This document shows, piece after piece, positions 8,569 to 19,019 of a stretch of 64,000 nucleotides of DNA. Every line of letters starts with the position of its first letter. Within the stretch, counting starts at the first letter, position 1. Source of the stretch: Streptantibioticus rubrisoli. Lineage in GTDB: Bacteria > Actinomycetota > Actinomycetes > Streptomycetales > Streptomycetaceae. The stretch spans positions 1-64,000 of the forward strand of contig NZ_JANFNH010000026.1 in NCBI RefSeq assembly GCF_024436055.1. The letters are read 5' to 3'. The notes beneath the pieces are model-generated. The model had not been told where the DNA came from, did not search any database, and saw only the letters and a list, made by a program, of their open reading frames with translations. Made by a program: the position numbers and the translations under genes.

Positions 8569-10695
8569 CTACCCGATCCCCGGTACGAACCGCACCACCA
8601 TGTCGATGGCCTTGATGCCGAGGAACGGCAGGACCAGGCCGCCCAGGCCGTAGAGGGCCAGGTTGCGGCGGAGCAGGTCGTGGGCCGAGGCAGGGGTGTA
8701 GCGCACGCCGCGCAGCGCGAGTGGGATCAGCGCGACGATGATCAGGGCGTTGAAGATGATCGCCGAGGTGATCGCGGACTGCGGGCTGTGCAGGCCCATG
8801 ATGTTGAGCTTGTCCAGGCCCGGATAGACGCCCGCGAACATCGCGGGGATGATCGCGAAGTACTTCGCCACGTCGTTGGTGATCGAGAAGGTCGTCAACG
8901 CCCCCCGGGTGATGAGCAGTTGCTTGCCCACCTGGACGATGTCGATCAGCTTGGTGGGGTTGGAGTCCAGGTCCACCATGTTCCCGGCCTCCTTGGCGGC
9001 CGAGGTGCCGGTGTTCATCGCCACGCCCACGTCCGCCTGGGCGAGGGCGGGCGCGTCGTTGGTGCCGTCGCCGGTCATCGCGACCAGGTTGCCACCCGCC
9101 TGTTCCCGTTTGATCAGCGCCAGCTTCTGTTCAGGTGTGGCCTCGGCCAGGAACTCGTCCACCCCGGCCTCCTGTGCGATGGCACGGGCGGTCAGCGGGT
9201 TGTCGCCGGTGACCATGACGGTCTTGATGCCCATCCGGCGCAGTTGCACGAAGCGTTCCCTGATGCCGTCCTTGACCACGTCCTTGAGGTGGATGACGCC
9301 CAACGCCCTTGCGCCGTAGGCGTCTTCGACCGCTACCAGCAGCGGCGTGCCGCCGGAGGAGGAGACCGCCTGGACCATCTGGCCCAGGCCGTCCGGGACG
9401 GAACCGCCGCGCCGCACGACCCAGTCGGCGACGGCCGCCGCCGCGCCCTTGCGGATCATCCGGCCGTCGGCGAGGTCCACGCCGCTCATCCGCGTCTGCG
9501 CGGTGAACGGCACGAACCGCGCCCCCGGCAACTCCCCCTGATGCCGCTCCCGCAGCCCGTAGCGCTGCTTGGCGAGCACCACCACCGAGCGGCCCTCGGG
9601 CGTCTCGTCGGTCAGTGAGGACAGTTGGGCGATGTCGGCGAGCTGCCAGTCCGCCACGCCGTCCAGCGGCAGGAACTCGGCCGCCTGCCGGTTGCCGAGC
9701 GTGATGGTGCCGGTCTTGTCCAGCAGCAGCGTGGAGACGTCTCCCGCCGCCTCAACCGCCCTGCCGGACATGGCCAGTACGTTGCGCTGCACCAGGCGGT
9801 CCATGCCCGCGATGCCGATCGCCGACAGCAACGCGCCGATGGTCGTCGGGATCAACGTCACCAGCAGCGCCACCAGCACGATCGTGGACTGCTCGGAACC
9901 GGCGTACCGGCCCATCGGCTGCAGGGTGACCACGACCAGGATGAAGACGATGGTCAGCGAGGCCAGCAGGATGTTCAGCGCGATCTCGTTGGGCGTCTTC
10001 TGCCGCTGCGCTCCCTCGACCAGCGCGATCATCCGGTCGATGAAGGTACCGCCCGGCTTTGAGGTGATGCGCATGATGATGCGGTCGGAGAGCACCTTGG
10101 TGCCGCCGGTGACCGACGAACGGTCCCCGCCCGCCTCCCGGATGACCGGGGCGGACTCGCCGGTGATGGCGGACTCGTCGACCGAGGCGATGCCGTGGAT
10201 CACCTCGCCGTCACCGGGGATGATCTCCCCGGCCTCCACCACCACGAAGTCCTGCGGCTTCAACTCCGTTGACGGGACGATCTCTTCGGGACAGTCCTCA
10301 AGACCCACCCGCCAGCGGTGCAGCCGCCGCGCCGTGGTCCGCGTCCGCGTTCTGCGCAGCGACTCGGCCTGCGCCTTGCCGCGGCCCTCCGCCACTGCCT
10401 CGGCAAGGTTGGCGAACACCACCGTCAGCCACAGCCAGACGGTGATCACGCAGGCGAACACGGTGGGCGCCAGCAGCGCGGACAGCGCGGTGAGCGTGGC
10501 CCCCACCTCGACCACGAACAGAACCGGCGTCCTGATCATGCGCCGTGGATGCAGCTTGCGCAGCGCCTCGGGCAGCGCCTCGACCAGTTGCCGGTAATCG
10601 ATCAGCCCCGCGGAGACCCGCGGCGAGCCGGACGCGGAGTGCCGGGCGGGCTGATGTTCAGGGACAACGACTTTCTCGGGCGCCGACAAGGGCAT
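8569..10695 (-). CDS. kdpB: KdpB, P-type ATPase subunit of K+ transport, without kdpA or kdpC
   Basis: 708 residues, full length for KdpB. The actuator motif AITGESAP (about 176-183), the phosphorylation site [10 protein letters not shown] (Asp326), the [10 protein letters not shown] and [16 protein letters not shown] motifs and the membrane helices are intact, so the ATPase cycle should work. KdpB normally operates with KdpA (the K+ channel subunit), KdpC and KdpF. None is encoded on either side: UDP-glucose dehydrogenase follows and a dipeptidase precedes. It either serves a Kdp complex encoded elsewhere or is a displaced extra copy. No clear Shine-Dalgarno is seen before the ATG. Confidence 0.92.
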   Translation of the reverse strand: MPLSAPEKVVVPEHQPARHSASGSPRVSAGLIDYRQLVEALPEALRKLHPRRMIRTPVLFVVEVGATLTALSALLAPTVFACVITVWLWLTVVFANLAEAVAEGRGKAQAESLRRTRTRTTARRLHRWRVGLEDCPEEIVPSTELKPQDFVVVEAGEIIPGDGEVIHGIASVDESAITGESAPVIREAGGDRSSVTGGTKVLSDRIIMRITSKPGGTFIDRMIALVEGAQRQKTPNEIALNILLASLTIVFILVVVTLQPMGRYAGSEQSTIVLVALLVTLIPTTIGALLSAIGIAGMDRLVQRNVLAMSGRAVEAAGDVSTLLLDKTGTITLGNRQAAEFLPLDGVADWQLADIAQLSSLTDETPEGRSVVVLAKQRYGLRERHQGELPGARFVPFTAQTRMSGVDLADGRMIRKGAAAAVADWVVRRGGSVPDGLGQMVQAVSSSGGTPLLVAVEDAYGARALGVIHLKDVVKDGIRERFVQLRRMGIKTVMVTGDNPLTARAIAQEAGVDEFLAEATPEQKLALIKREQAGGNLVAMTGDGTNDAPALAQADVGVAMNTGTSAAKEAGNMVDLDSNPTKLIDIVQVGKQLLITRGALTTFSITNDVAKYFAIIPAMFAGVYPGLDKLNIMGLHSPQSAITSAIIFNALIIVALIPLALRGVRYTPASAHDLLRRNLALYGLGGLVLPFLGIKAIDMVVRFVPGIG

Positions 10696-10830
10696 GGCGG
10701 ATCCATCGCTACGTGACGAGGGGAGACTCCGCCCCGCGGCTGACCGCCCCGGCGCGGCACCGGCGGGTACCGGTGCCGTCCAGCCAATCGGCTCCGGGCA
10801 GCGCGCCCGGACGCTCTTTATGCGGCCTTG

Positions 10831-10873
10831 GCGGTGCGGCCGCGCGGTTTGACACGCCCCTTACGCGGCCGCA
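10831..10873. terminator. Hairpin in the dipeptidase-kdpB intergenic region
   Basis: Perfect 12-bp arms (10831-10842 and 10862-10873) around a 19-nt loop. The 313-nt stretch 10696-11008 has no gene. It holds this hairpin, probably the end of the purK-purE-dipeptidase transcript, and a dispersed repeat copy. Confidence 0.5.
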
Positions 10874-10893
10874 CCCGGCGACTCAGCGGGTCG

Positions 10894-11008
10894 TCGGAAG
10901 TCCGCTGCGGCTCGGTAGGGCCGTGAAGGAGCGCGGGGAACTACGCGACCAGCCACAACGGTGCCGCAGAGGATCGACGGCGCATCACCGCACTCCAGCC
11001 GGGAGCGC
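10894..11008 (+). repeat. Dispersed gene-end repeat, copy B
   Basis: Full-length copy: GAAGTCCGCTGCGG, then GAGCGCGGGGAACTACGCGA, CCAGCCACAACGG, ATCGACGGCGC and a final CCAGCCGGGAGCGC directly against the dipeptidase stop codon. Same order and spacing as copies C and D. Confidence 0.65.
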
Positions 11009-12211
11009 TCAGCGCGTTCCGTCCAGCTGTTCGATGGTCGCGTTGGACGGGCCGCGCCTGGCCCGCTCCTCGCGGGCGACCGCCTCCGCGTCGCGCAGCA
11101 CCCGTACCGCGTTGTGCCAGGTCAGCTTGGCCAGGTCAGCGTCCGACCAGCCGCGGCGCAGCAGTTCGGCGATCAGGTTGGGGTAGCCCGCGACATCGTC
11201 CAGGCCCTCCGGCACGAACGCGGTGCCGTCGAAGTCACCGCCGATGCCGATGTGGTCGACGCCCGCGACCTCGCGCATGTGGTCGAGGTGGTCCGCGACG
11301 GTGGCCGCGGTGGCGAGCGGGCGCGGGTTGCGCTCCTCGTAGGCCTGCTGCACCGCCATGCCCTTGGGCGTGGTGTCCAGCGGGTGCAGACCGTGGGCGC
11401 GCATGTTCTCGTCCGCGGCCAGGGTCCACTCGATGGCCTCGGGGAGGATGAACTTCGGTACGAACGTCGCCATCGCCACACCGCCGTTGCCGGGCAGCGA
11501 CTCCAGCACGTCATCGGGGACGTTGCGCGGGTGGTCGCAGACCGCGCGCGCCGAGGAGTGCGAGAAGACCACCGGTGCCGAGGTGACCCGCAGCGCGTCG
11601 CGCATGGTGTCGGCCGAGACGTGGCTGAGATCGACCAGCATGCCGCAGCGGTTCATCTCCCGCACCACCTCCTCGCCGAAGGAGGTGAGTCCGTTCGCCC
11701 GCGGCTCGTCGGTGGCGGAGTCAGCCCACGCCACGTTGCTGTTGTGGGTGAGCGTCATGTACCGCACGCCGAGCGCGTGGAACGCCCGTAGCGTGGCCAG
11801 GGAGTTGTTGACGGAGTGGCCGCCCTCGGCGCCCATCAGCGAGGCGATCCGCCCCTCGGCCCGCGCGGCCTCCATGTCGTCCGCGGTGGTGGCCAGCCGC
11901 AGGTCCGCGGAGTAGCGCTCGGTCAACTGCCGTACGGCATCGATCTGTTCCAGGGTCGCGCTGACCGCGTCGTCACCGGTGAGGTCGGCGCGTACGTACA
12001 CCGACCAGAACTGGGCGCCGACGCCGCCCGCGCGCAGCCGGGGTATGTCGGTGTGCAGCGAGGCGCGTTGGTCGCCCGCGAGGTCGAGCCGGTCGAGGTC
12101 GTAGCGAACCTGTTCGCGCAACGCCCACGGCAGGTCGTTGTGGCCGTCGACCACCGGGTGGGCGGCGAGCAGTTCACGGGCGCGGGCGAGGTGGTCCGGC
12201 GCCGCACTCAC
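11009..12211 (-). CDS. Membrane dipeptidase-like zinc peptidase (M19)
   Basis: 400 residues, an amidohydrolase-fold M19 peptidase. Zinc ligands are visible in DGHNDLPW (His-x-Asp), the bridging Glu in LMGAEGGHS, and His in MLVDLSHVS and [21 protein letters not shown] carries the late Asp. The protein has no signal peptide, so it is cytoplasmic despite the family name. From memory the S. coelicolor counterpart SCO3058 has been studied as a dipeptidase with preference for L-D-type dipeptides. It overlaps purE by 4 bp, so it is the last gene of a purK-purE-dipeptidase operon. Confidence 0.9.
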   Translation of the reverse strand: MSAAPDHLARARELLAAHPVVDGHNDLPWALREQVRYDLDRLDLAGDQRASLHTDIPRLRAGGVGAQFWSVYVRADLTGDDAVSATLEQIDAVRQLTERYSADLRLATTADDMEAARAEGRIASLMGAEGGHSVNNSLATLRAFHALGVRYMTLTHNSNVAWADSATDEPRANGLTSFGEEVVREMNRCGMLVDLSHVSADTMRDALRVTSAPVVFSHSSARAVCDHPRNVPDDVLESLPGNGGVAMATFVPKFILPEAIEWTLAADENMRAHGLHPLDTTPKGMAVQQAYEERNPRPLATAATVADHLDHMREVAGVDHIGIGGDFDGTAFVPEGLDDVAGYPNLIAELLRRGWSDADLAKLTWHNAVRVLRDAEAVAREERARRGPSNATIEQLDGTR

Positions 12212-12732
12212 TTCGCGAACCCGAACGAGGCTTGGCCCGCGACCTTGTTGCGCAGCCGCTTGCCCTTCTCGGTGGCCTGCTGGTTGAGGTCCTCCTGGAA
12301 GTGCCGCATCCGCTCGAAGAGTTCCTCGTCGTGCGCGGCCAGCATCCGCACCGCGAGCAGTCCCGCGTTGCGCGCCCCGCCGATGGAGACGGTGGCCACC
12401 GGCACCCCGGCGGGCATCTGCACGATGGACAGCAACGAGTCCATGCCGTCCAGGTACTTCAGCGGTACGGGCACACCGATCACCGGGAGCGGGGTGACCG
12501 AGGCGAGCATGCCGGGCAGATGGGCGGCGCCGCCCGCGCCCGCGATGATCGCCTTCAGGCCGCGCCCGGCCGCCCGCTCCCCGTACCCGACCATCTCGCG
12601 CGGCATGCGGTGCGCCGAGACGACGTCGACCTCGTAGGCGACCTCGAACTCTTCGAGCGCCTTGGCGGCGGCTTCCATTACCGGCCAGTCGGAGTCGGAT
12701 CCCATGACGATGCCGACGAGGGGGGAGTTCAT
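12208..12732 (-). CDS. purE: N5-carboxyaminoimidazole ribonucleotide mutase
   Basis: 174 residues, class I Pur[18 protein letters not shown] at the N-terminus, [11 protein letters not shown] with the catalytic His, and [13 protein letters not shown] are all present. It moves the carboxylate of N5-CAIR to C4, giving CAIR in purine synthesis, and forms an octamer in known homologues. It overlaps purK upstream and the dipeptidase downstream by 4 bp each, which indicates translational coupling. Confidence 0.96.
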   Translation of the reverse strand: MNSPLVGIVMGSDSDWPVMEAAAKALEEFEVAYEVDVVSAHRMPREMVGYGERAAGRGLKAIIAGAGGAAHLPGMLASVTPLPVIGVPVPLKYLDGMDSLLSIVQMPAGVPVATVSIGGARNAGLLAVRMLAAHDEELFERMRHFQEDLNQQATEKGKRLRNKVAGQASFGFAK

Positions 12733-13922
12733 TCGGTGATCGTTCCTCGCAGGTAGTCGGCGGCGTGCCGGGCGCGCTCGCGCACGTCGGCCAGGTCGTC
12801 GCCGTAGGTGTTGACGTGGCCGACCTTACGGCCCGGCTTCACGTCCTTGCCATACATGTGGATCTTCAGGGCGGGGTCACGGGCCATGCAGTGCAGGTAC
12901 GCGTGGTACATGTCGGGATAGTCGCCGCCGAGCACGTTGGTCATCACGGTCCACCGGGCGCGCGGGCGCGGGTCGCCCAGCGGCAGGTCCAGCACCGCTC
13001 GCAGGTGGTTGGCGAACTGCGAGGTGACGGCGCCGTCCTGGGTCCAGTGGCCGCTGTTGTGCGGACGCATCGCCAGCTCGTTGACCAGGATCCGGCCGTC
13101 GCGGGTCTCGAACAGCTCGACCGCGAGATGGCCGATGACGCCCAGTTCACTGGCGATGCTCAGCGCGAGCCGCTGGGCCTGGGCGGACAGTTCCTCGGAG
13201 AGGTTCGGCGCGGGCGCGATCACGGTGTCGCAGACGCCGTCGACCTGGATCGACTCGACCACCGGGTAGGCGACGGCCTGGCCGTGAGGGGAGCGCACCA
13301 CGTTGGCGGCGAGCTCCCGTACGAAGTCGACCTTCTCCTCGGCCAGCACCGGGACACCGGCCTTGAAGGGTTCAGCCGCCTCTTCCGTGTCGTGGACGAC
13401 CCAAACCCCCTTGCCGTCGTATCCGCCGCGCACGGTCTTCAACACAATGGGGAAGCCCTCGCCCTCCCGTCGCCCGCCACCACCCTCAACCGAGGCGCTG
13501 CGCGCCGCAGCATCGCCTTCGGCGGCGAAGGCCGCCACGTCCTCGGGGTCGGCGACGATCCGGTGCCGCGGGCACGGCACGTCGATCGAGGTCAGCGCGT
13601 CCCGCATCGCCCCCTTGTCCTGGGCGCGCAGCAGCGCGTCGGCGCCCGGTCGAATGACGACGCCCTCGGCCTCCAGCGCCCGCAGATGCTCGGTCGGAAC
13701 GTGTTCGTGGTCGAAGGTGACCACATCGCATCCCTTGGCGAACGCCCGCAGCGTCTCCAGATCGCGGTAGTCACCGACCACCACATCCGAGACGACCTGT
13801 GCCGCGGAGTCCTGCGGTCCGTCACTGAGCAGCTTGAAACGAATGCCGAGCGGGATGCCCGCCTCGTGCGTCATACGGGCGAGTTGTCCGCCCCCCACCA
13901 TGCCGACTACCGGGAATGTCAC
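12729..13922 (-). CDS. purK: N5-carboxyaminoimidazole ribonucleotide synthase, with a repeat-derived insert
   Basis: 397 residues, ATP-grasp fold. [11 protein letters not shown] opens the preATP domain; [17 protein letters not shown] is the ATP-binding loop; the C-terminal half has [16 protein letters not shown]. The enzyme makes N5-CAIR from AIR, bicarbonate and ATP, feeding PurE encoded next. Residues about 138-156 ([17 protein letters not shown] region) form a Gly/Arg-rich insert just before the first ATP-grasp strand. This insert is encoded by the same short palindromic element that occurs in ppx. It probably lies on a surface loop and is tolerated. Confidence 0.94.
   Translation of the reverse strand: MTFPVVGMVGGGQLARMTHEAGIPLGIRFKLLSDGPQDSAAQVVSDVVVGDYRDLETLRAFAKGCDVVTFDHEHVPTEHLRALEAEGVVIRPGADALLRAQDKGAMRDALTSIDVPCPRHRIVADPEDVAAFAAEGDAAARSASVEGGGGRREGEGFPIVLKTVRGGYDGKGVWVVHDTEEAAEPFKAGVPVLAEEKVDFVRELAANVVRSPHGQAVAYPVVESIQVDGVCDTVIAPAPNLSEELSAQAQRLALSIASELGVIGHLAVELFETRDGRILVNELAMRPHNSGHWTQDGAVTSQFANHLRAVLDLPLGDPRPRARWTVMTNVLGGDYPDMYHAYLHCMARDPALKIHMYGKDVKPGRKVGHVNTYGDDLADVRERARHAADYLRGTITE
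13467..13510 (+). repeat. Palindromic mini-element inside purK
   Basis: CCGTCGCCCGCCACCACC, CTCAACCGAGG and a GGCGC-TGC-GCGCC dyad (13494-13506). It aligns with the three tandem units in ppx (57857-58001), which carry GGCCC-GAA-GGGCC at the same place. The stem bases differ in a compensatory way. Relative to the coding strand it is in the opposite orientation to the ppx copies, and it keeps the frame. Confidence 0.6.
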
Positions 13923-14064
13923 CAGGCCAGGGTATAGGCGAGGACGTTCGGGACGAATCTACGCGCGTTGCGCCGAGCCGTGCGGGGACACCGCTCAGGT
14001 CCGCTACATTGACTCCCGCAGTTTGACGTGCACCTGCCACGCATGCGGGCAGCCCGAGGGGGAC

Positions 14065-14160
14065 ATGACCGACTTCTCACGTCTGCACACCGGCTACACG
14101 CCGCCGGGCCAGCACGAACGGCCCACCTACTTGGCCGTCTACCACGTGACCGTCGACTAG
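14065..14160 (+). CDS. Possible 31-residue small ORF
   Basis: An ATG preceded by GAGGGGGAC opens a 31-codon frame reading MTDFSRLHTGYTPPGQHERP and ending HVTVD. I do not recognise it. It lies in the 558-nt stretch 13923-14480 between divergent purK and the GtrA gene, which holds no other convincing gene. The good ribosome-binding site is the only support; it may be chance. Confidence 0.25.
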   Translation: MTDFSRLHTGYTPPGQHERPTYLAVYHVTVD

Positions 14161-14480
14161 ACATCCCCGCGTCGCCGGGCTAGACGCGCCCGGGCATGCG
14201 ATCATCCCAAGAATGTAAGACGAATTTAAGACGCCCGCACCGAACCCGGTGACCAGCGGTCCGTCCTACTGATAGGAGGCCCGCCTTTACCGACACATGG
14301 GCACAAGTTGGCGGCTACCTACCCTTGGGCACGGCCCGTTACACCTCGACGGGAGGCGGGCGTTCACCCTTGGTGGTTAGCATGAAGCCTCGGGGGAGCA
14401 GCCGAACAGCCCAATGAACCGGCACCGGCACAACAGCACCGGCAACCGACGATCACCGACAGACAGGGTCTAGCGACATC

Positions 14481-14987
14481 ATGAGTCGACTGAGCGCGCT
14501 GAACACTCGATTGAGGCTCCTCTACCGCGAGATCGCCAAGTTCGGCGTCGTCGGCATCGCCGGCATCGTCGTGAACCTCGTGGTGTTCAACCTGCTACGC
14601 AGCGCGACCCACCTGCAGACCGTGCGGGCCAGTGTGGTGGCGACCATCGTCGCGATCGCCTTCAACTACGTCGGCTTCCGCTACTTCACCTACCGCGACG
14701 CGGACAAGAGCGGGCGCGGCAAGGAGATGGGCCTGTTCGTGTTCTTCAGCGCGATCGGCCTGGTGATCGAGAACGGCGTGCTGTACGGCGCCACCTACGG
14801 CATGGGCTGGGACGGCCCGCTGGCCAACAACTTCTGGAAGTTCACCGGCATCGGTGTCGCCACCTTGTTCCGTTTCTGGTCCTACCGCACCTGGGTGTTC
14901 CGCTCGCTGCCCGCGCAGGCGGTCGAGCAGGCCGAGGCCATCCTCAGCGACGCGGAGCGCTCCCGGGTCAACGCGGCGCGCAAGTAG
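14481..14987 (+). CDS. GtrA family membrane protein
   Basis: 168 residues with four predicted transmembrane helices (about 21-41, 48-66, 86-106, 114-134) and the GtrA start motif EIAKFGVVGIAGIVVN. GtrA proteins are thought to help flip or transfer polyprenyl-linked sugars during cell-surface glycosylation. It stands alone between purK and the two-component system. The 5' leader is AT-richer than its surroundings and is probably the promoter region. Confidence 0.85.
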   Translation: MSRLSALNTRLRLLYREIAKFGVVGIAGIVVNLVVFNLLRSATHLQTVRASVVATIVAIAFNYVGFRYFTYRDADKSGRGKEMGLFVFFSAIGLVIENGVLYGATYGMGWDGPLANNFWKFTGIGVATLFRFWSYRTWVFRSLPAQAVEQAEAILSDAERSRVNAARK

Positions 14988-15003
14988 TCACCCCGCGCAC
15001 ACT

Positions 15004-16305
15004 TCAGCGAACCGGAGGGTCGTCCTGTTCAGGGCGGCCCTTCGGCGTTTCCGCGCGGCCCGCGGCGGACTCGCCGCTCTCCCTGGCGAGGAACAGCGCG
15101 AACACCGGCGGACGCTGCTGCAGCAGCTCCAGACGGCCGCCGTCGGCCTCCGCCAGGTCGCGGGCGACGGCGAGGCCCAGGCCGGTGGAGTTGCGGCCGC
15201 TGACGGTGCGCTCGAAGACCCGGGAGCCGAGGTCGGGCGGTACGCCCTGGCCCTCGTCGGTGACCTCGGCGACGGCCTGGTTGCCGGTGACCCGGGTGTG
15301 GATGACCACCGAGCCCGAGCCGTGCATCAGCGCGTTCTCGATCAGCGTGGCGAGCACCTGGGCGACCGCGCCGGGCGTGCCGACCGCGCGCAGCCCTCGG
15401 GTGCCGGTGCTGGAGATGCTGCGGCCCTCACCGCGGTAGGCCGGTCGCCACTCCTCCAACTGCTGCTTGATCACCTCGTCCAGGTCGAAGGCGACCGCGG
15501 ATCCGGTGCGCGGGTCACGGGAGTTGGTCAGCAGCCGCTGGACCACGTCGGTGAGCCGTTCGACCTGGCTGAGCGCGATGGTCGCCTCCTCCTTGACCGT
15601 GTCGTGGTCGTCGGTGGCGATGATCTCCTCAAGGCGCATCGACAGCGCGGTCAGCGGGGTGCGCAGTTGGTGCGAGGCGTCGGCGGCCAGCCGCCGCTCG
15701 GCGGTGAGCATCTTGGCGATCCGCTCCGCGCTGGCGTCCAGCACGTCGGCCACCCGGTCCAGCTCCGGCACTCCGTAGCGGCGGTGCCGGGGGCGCGGAT
15801 CACCGGAGCCCAGCCGCTCGGCGGTCTCGGCCAGGTCGATCAGCGGGGAGGTCAGCCGTCTTGCCTGCTGCACGGCGAGCACCACGGCCGCGGCGATGGC
15901 CAGCAGCGCCACCGCCAGGATCACCAGCAGGGTCCGGCCGATCTCCTGGCTGATCACCGAGCGGGACTCCTGGACCAGCACCGACTCGCCGTGCACCCCG
16001 GTCTGCAGCGACTGGACGACATTGCCCTGCGGGGGCGTGCCCAGGGTGATCGGCGCCTGGCCGGGGATCCTGATCACGGCATACCGCTGCGAGGTGATCT
16101 GCCGGGTCAGGGCGGGCGGTGAGACCTTCTCCCCCGCGGCGATGCGGTTCTCCACGACGCCGATCAGCTGGACGGCGTCGGACTGCACGCTCTCCTTGGC
16201 GCTGCTCTCGATCGTCCGGCTCTCCACGATCACCAGCGAGATCCCGAAGACGGCGATCACGACGAGGACCACGGCGAGCGTGGAGTTGATCAGACGGCGG
16301 CGCAT
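15004..16305 (-). CDS. Sensor histidine kinase
   Basis: 433 residues. Two transmembrane helices (about 7-27 and 125-147) enclose an extracellular sensing segment of about 95 residues; a HAMP linker follows. The dimerisation helix has DASHQLRTPLTAL with the phospho-acceptor His212. ATP-binding boxes are LIENALMHGSG (N), DEGQGVPPD (G1) and STGLGLAVARDLAEADGG (G2). The gene follows its response regulator by 18 nt on the same strand, so the pair is an operon. The signal is unknown. Confidence 0.93.
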   Translation of the reverse strand: MRRRLINSTLAVVLVVIAVFGISLVIVESRTIESSAKESVQSDAVQLIGVVENRIAAGEKVSPPALTRQITSQRYAVIRIPGQAPITLGTPPQGNVVQSLQTGVHGESVLVQESRSVISQEIGRTLLVILAVALLAIAAAVVLAVQQARRLTSPLIDLAETAERLGSGDPRPRHRRYGVPELDRVADVLDASAERIAKMLTAERRLAADASHQLRTPLTALSMRLEEIIATDDHDTVKEEATIALSQVERLTDVVQRLLTNSRDPRTGSAVAFDLDEVIKQQLEEWRPAYRGEGRSISSTGTRGLRAVGTPGAVAQVLATLIENALMHGSGSVVIHTRVTGNQAVAEVTDEGQGVPPDLGSRVFERTVSGRNSTGLGLAVARDLAEADGGRLELLQQRPPVFALFLARESGESAAGRAETPKGRPEQDDPPVR

Positions 16306-16323
16306 GGGAGCTCAGTCGTTCTG

Positions 16324-16995
16324 CTAGTTCTTCTCGAAACGGAAGCCGACGCCCCGGACGGTGGAGATGTAGCGGGGATTGGCGGCATCGTCGCCGAGCT
16401 TCTTGCGCAGCCAGGAGATGTGCATGTCGAGGGTCTTGGTCGAGGACCACCACGTGGTGTCCCACACCTCGCGCATCAGCTGGTCACGGGTGACGACCCG
16501 GCCCGCGTCCCGTACCAGTACGCGCAGCAGGTCGAACTCCTTGGCGGTGAGGGAGAGTTCCTCCTCACCGATCCAGGCGCGGTGCGACTCGACGTCGATC
16601 CGCACGCCCTGGGTGGTCGGCTGGGCCTCGGCGCTACCGCGCCGCAGCAGCGCCCGTACCCGGGCGAGCAGTTCGGCCAGCCGGAACGGCTTGGTCACGT
16701 AGTCGTCGGCACCGGCGTCCAGGCCGACCACCGTGTCGACCTCGTCGGCGCGGGCGGTGAGCACCAGCACCGGGAAACCATGGCCCTCGGTGCGCAGCCG
16801 TCGGCACACCTCGAGGCCGTCCATGCCGGGCAGGCCCAGGTCCAGAACGAGCAGGTCCACGGCACCCTGTAGTCCGGCGTCGAGTGCCGTGGGTCCGTCT
16901 TCGCGCACCTCGACCTCGTAGCCTTCGCGGCGAAGTGCGCGAGCGAGCGGTTCCGAGATTGAAGCATCGTCCTCGGCGAGCAGTACGCGGGTCAT
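16324..16995 (-). CDS. OmpR-family response regulator
   Basis: 223 residues. The receiver domain has the acidic pocket LAEDDASI, phospho-acceptor Asp52 in VLDLGLPGMDG and the conserved Lys in DDYVTKPF. The C-terminal winged helix contains ELSLTAKEFDLLRVL and SWLRKKLGDDAANPRYI, ending in TVRGVGFRFEKN. It should be phosphorylated by the kinase encoded next. It is first in the operon; its promoter must lie in the 456-nt region shared with the divergent POT transporter. Confidence 0.94.
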   Translation of the reverse strand: MTRVLLAEDDASISEPLARALRREGYEVEVREDGPTALDAGLQGAVDLLVLDLGLPGMDGLEVCRRLRTEGHGFPVLVLTARADEVDTVVGLDAGADDYVTKPFRLAELLARVRALLRRGSAEAQPTTQGVRIDVESHRAWIGEEELSLTAKEFDLLRVLVRDAGRVVTRDQLMREVWDTTWWSSTKTLDMHISWLRKKLGDDAANPRYISTVRGVGFRFEKN

Positions 16996-17451
16996 GGGCT
17001 GATGGTAGTCCGCGTAGCTGGCCAGGGGGGCGCGCGGGCGGACGCCACCGGATCATCGATGGGGCTCGGCGCGCCGCGTAGTGGATCAGGTGACCTTTCA
17101 CGCCCCCCTGTGACGTATGTCTCAAGACGGTGCAATAGCCGACACTCTTGACCTACCTTGGGGCGAACGTCCGTTAGCACGACCAAGAGACTCTGGGCCG
17201 AACGACGCGCCAAGGGTCTCTTTCTGTGCGGGGGCGGCTGACCGCCACCCCCACCAGTGAACGACCTGTCGGCCGGGCCCATACCGCGAAGGATGGGCGT
17301 GGATCCCGGCGTGCGGCCGCTCTGCCGCTCTCGATCAACGGGAGCGAACCCCCTGGGCGTTGGGGGCGGGCGGTGCACACGGCGGTGCCGGCCAACCCCC
17401 ACCGGGTGTGCGTTCCCCCCGACGCACTCTCTGAGCACCCAAGGAACGACC
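16996..17451. promoter_or_regulatory. Divergent regulatory region with a leader hairpin
   Basis: No convincing gene in these 456 nt. A stem of 8 of 9 matches (17185-17193 with 17214-17222) is followed by a short T-rich stretch and lies about 230 nt before the POT start. A TTGACC at about 17150 could be a -35 box. Together this could be an attenuated leader for the peptide transporter. Evidence is weak. Confidence 0.3.
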
Positions 17452-18957
17452 ATGGCGTCCAGCCTGACGAAGGATGCCGCAGCGCAGGCGACCCCTGCGA
17501 ACGGCGGCAAGACCTTCTTCGGCCACCCCCGCGGCCTGGCCACCCTCTTCATGACCGAGATGTGGGAGCGGTTCAGCTTCTACGGCATGCGCGCACTGCT
17601 CGTGCTGTATCTGGTCGCCCCGGCTTCCAAGGGCGGTCTCGCTTTCGCCGCCGCCACCGGCGCCGCCATCTACTCCGTCTACAACGCGACGGTGTACCTG
17701 CTCGCGATGCCGGGCGGTTGGATCGCGGACCGCTTGTGGGGCCCGCGCAAGACCGTCGCCGTCGCGGGCACCATCATCATGATCGGCCACTTCCTGCTGG
17801 CCGTGCCGTTCGAGGCCTCGTTCTTCGTGGGCCTGGTCTTCATCGCGGTCGGCTCCGGTCTGCTGAAGGCCAACATCTCCACGATGGTGGGCCACCTGTA
17901 CCCGGACCGGAACGACCCGCGTCGCGACGGTGCGTTCACGATCTTCTACATGGGCATCAACCTCGGTGCCTTCGCCGCGCCGCTGGTCATCGGAACGGTG
18001 GGCCAGAGCGTCAACTGGCACCTGGGCTTCGCGCTCGCCGGTGTCGGCATGGCGCTGGGCCTCGGCCAGTTCCTGCTCGGCACCCGTCACCTCGCTGAGG
18101 AGAGCCACCGGGTCCCGGCTCCGCTGCGCGCCGAGGAGCGCTCGGCGCTGCTGAAGAAGTCCGGCATGTGGGCCGGTGCCGCGGTGGTCTTCTACGCCAT
18201 CGTGGTCGCCACCGGTTCGTTCACCATCAACTGGGCCCTGTGGCCGCTGTCGCTGGCCGGTCTGGCGCTGCCCGCGCTGTACTTCGTGAAGATCCGCCGC
18301 GACAAGGAGATCACGACCGACGAGCGGTCCAAGGTCACTGGGTACATCTGGTTCTTCATCGCGGCCGCGGTGTTCTGGATGATCTACGACCAGTCCGGTT
18401 CCACCCTGACGGTCTTCGCCAGCGACAACACCGCGTCGAAGCTGTTCGGCTTCGACTTCCCGAGCAGCTGGTTCCAGTCGCTCAACCCGCTCTACATCAT
18501 GGCGCTGGCGCCGTTCGTCGCGATGCTGTGGGTGAGGCTGAAGGACCGCAACCCCAGCACCACGGTGAAGTTCGCCTACGGTCTGATCGGCATCGGCCTC
18601 TCCTTCGGCGTGATGATGCTGGCGCAGGCCGCCGCCGCGGGCGGCGCCAAGGTCACCCCGCTGTGGCTGGCCATGGTCTACCTGGTGCAGACGGTCGCGG
18701 AGCTGTGCCTGTCGCCGGTCGGTCTGTCGGTCACCACCAAGCTGGCTCCGGCCAAGTACGCGGGCCAGATGATGGGTCTGTGGTTCCTGGCCGTGACGGC
18801 GGGTGACTGCACCGCCGCGATCATCCAGCTGGTGGCGGGCAACGCGTTCCTGTCGGAGGCGTCGTTCGCGATCCAGGGCGCGGTCGCCGCGCTCGCCGGT
18901 GTGGCGGTCATCGTCTACCGCAAGCGGATCATCGCGCTCATGGGCGACGTGCACTGA
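17452..18957 (+). CDS. POT/PTR family proton-coupled peptide transporter
   Basis: 501 residues from ATG 17452 (AAGGA upstream). The signature EMWERFSFYGMRALLVLYLV is near the N-terminus and carries the ExxERFxxYG proton-coupling motif. About twelve to fourteen hydrophobic helices follow, with GGWIADRLWGPRKT after helix 2 and FTIFYMGINLGAF, the second PTR signature. It imports di- and tripeptides with protons. The frame opens earlier (17257), but that extension is leader sequence. A strong terminator follows. Confidence 0.93.
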   Translation: MASSLTKDAAAQATPANGGKTFFGHPRGLATLFMTEMWERFSFYGMRALLVLYLVAPASKGGLAFAAATGAAIYSVYNATVYLLAMPGGWIADRLWGPRKTVAVAGTIIMIGHFLLAVPFEASFFVGLVFIAVGSGLLKANISTMVGHLYPDRNDPRRDGAFTIFYMGINLGAFAAPLVIGTVGQSVNWHLGFALAGVGMALGLGQFLLGTRHLAEESHRVPAPLRAEERSALLKKSGMWAGAAVVFYAIVVATGSFTINWALWPLSLAGLALPALYFVKIRRDKEITTDERSKVTGYIWFFIAAAVFWMIYDQSGSTLTVFASDNTASKLFGFDFPSSWFQSLNPLYIMALAPFVAMLWVRLKDRNPSTTVKFAYGLIGIGLSFGVMMLAQAAAAGGAKVTPLWLAMVYLVQTVAELCLSPVGLSVTTKLAPAKYAGQMMGLWFLAVTAGDCTAAIIQLVAGNAFLSEASFAIQGAVAALAGVAVIVYRKRIIALMGDVH

Positions 18958-18978
18958 CGCCGCGCTGAGCATCTGCGC

Positions 18979-19013
18979 CGAAGACCCCCGGGACCAAGTC
19001 CCGGGGGTCTTCG
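18979..19013 (+). terminator. Rho-independent terminator of the POT gene
   Basis: Perfect 16-bp stem (18979-18994 with 18998-19013), a CAA loop, then GGGTTTT. It also serves the convergent surface-protein operon ending at 19020. Confidence 0.85.
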
Positions 19014-19019
19014 GGGTTT

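Noticed and set aside
10696-11008. Remnant of kdpA upstream of kdpB
   Set aside because: Translations of this stretch show no potassium-channel motifs; it holds a hairpin and a dispersed repeat.
13923-14164. Cys-rich reading frame (CTCHACG) upstream of the small ORF
   Set aside because: The frame begins inside the purK antisense region and has no start or ribosome-binding site; only the 31-codon end has one.
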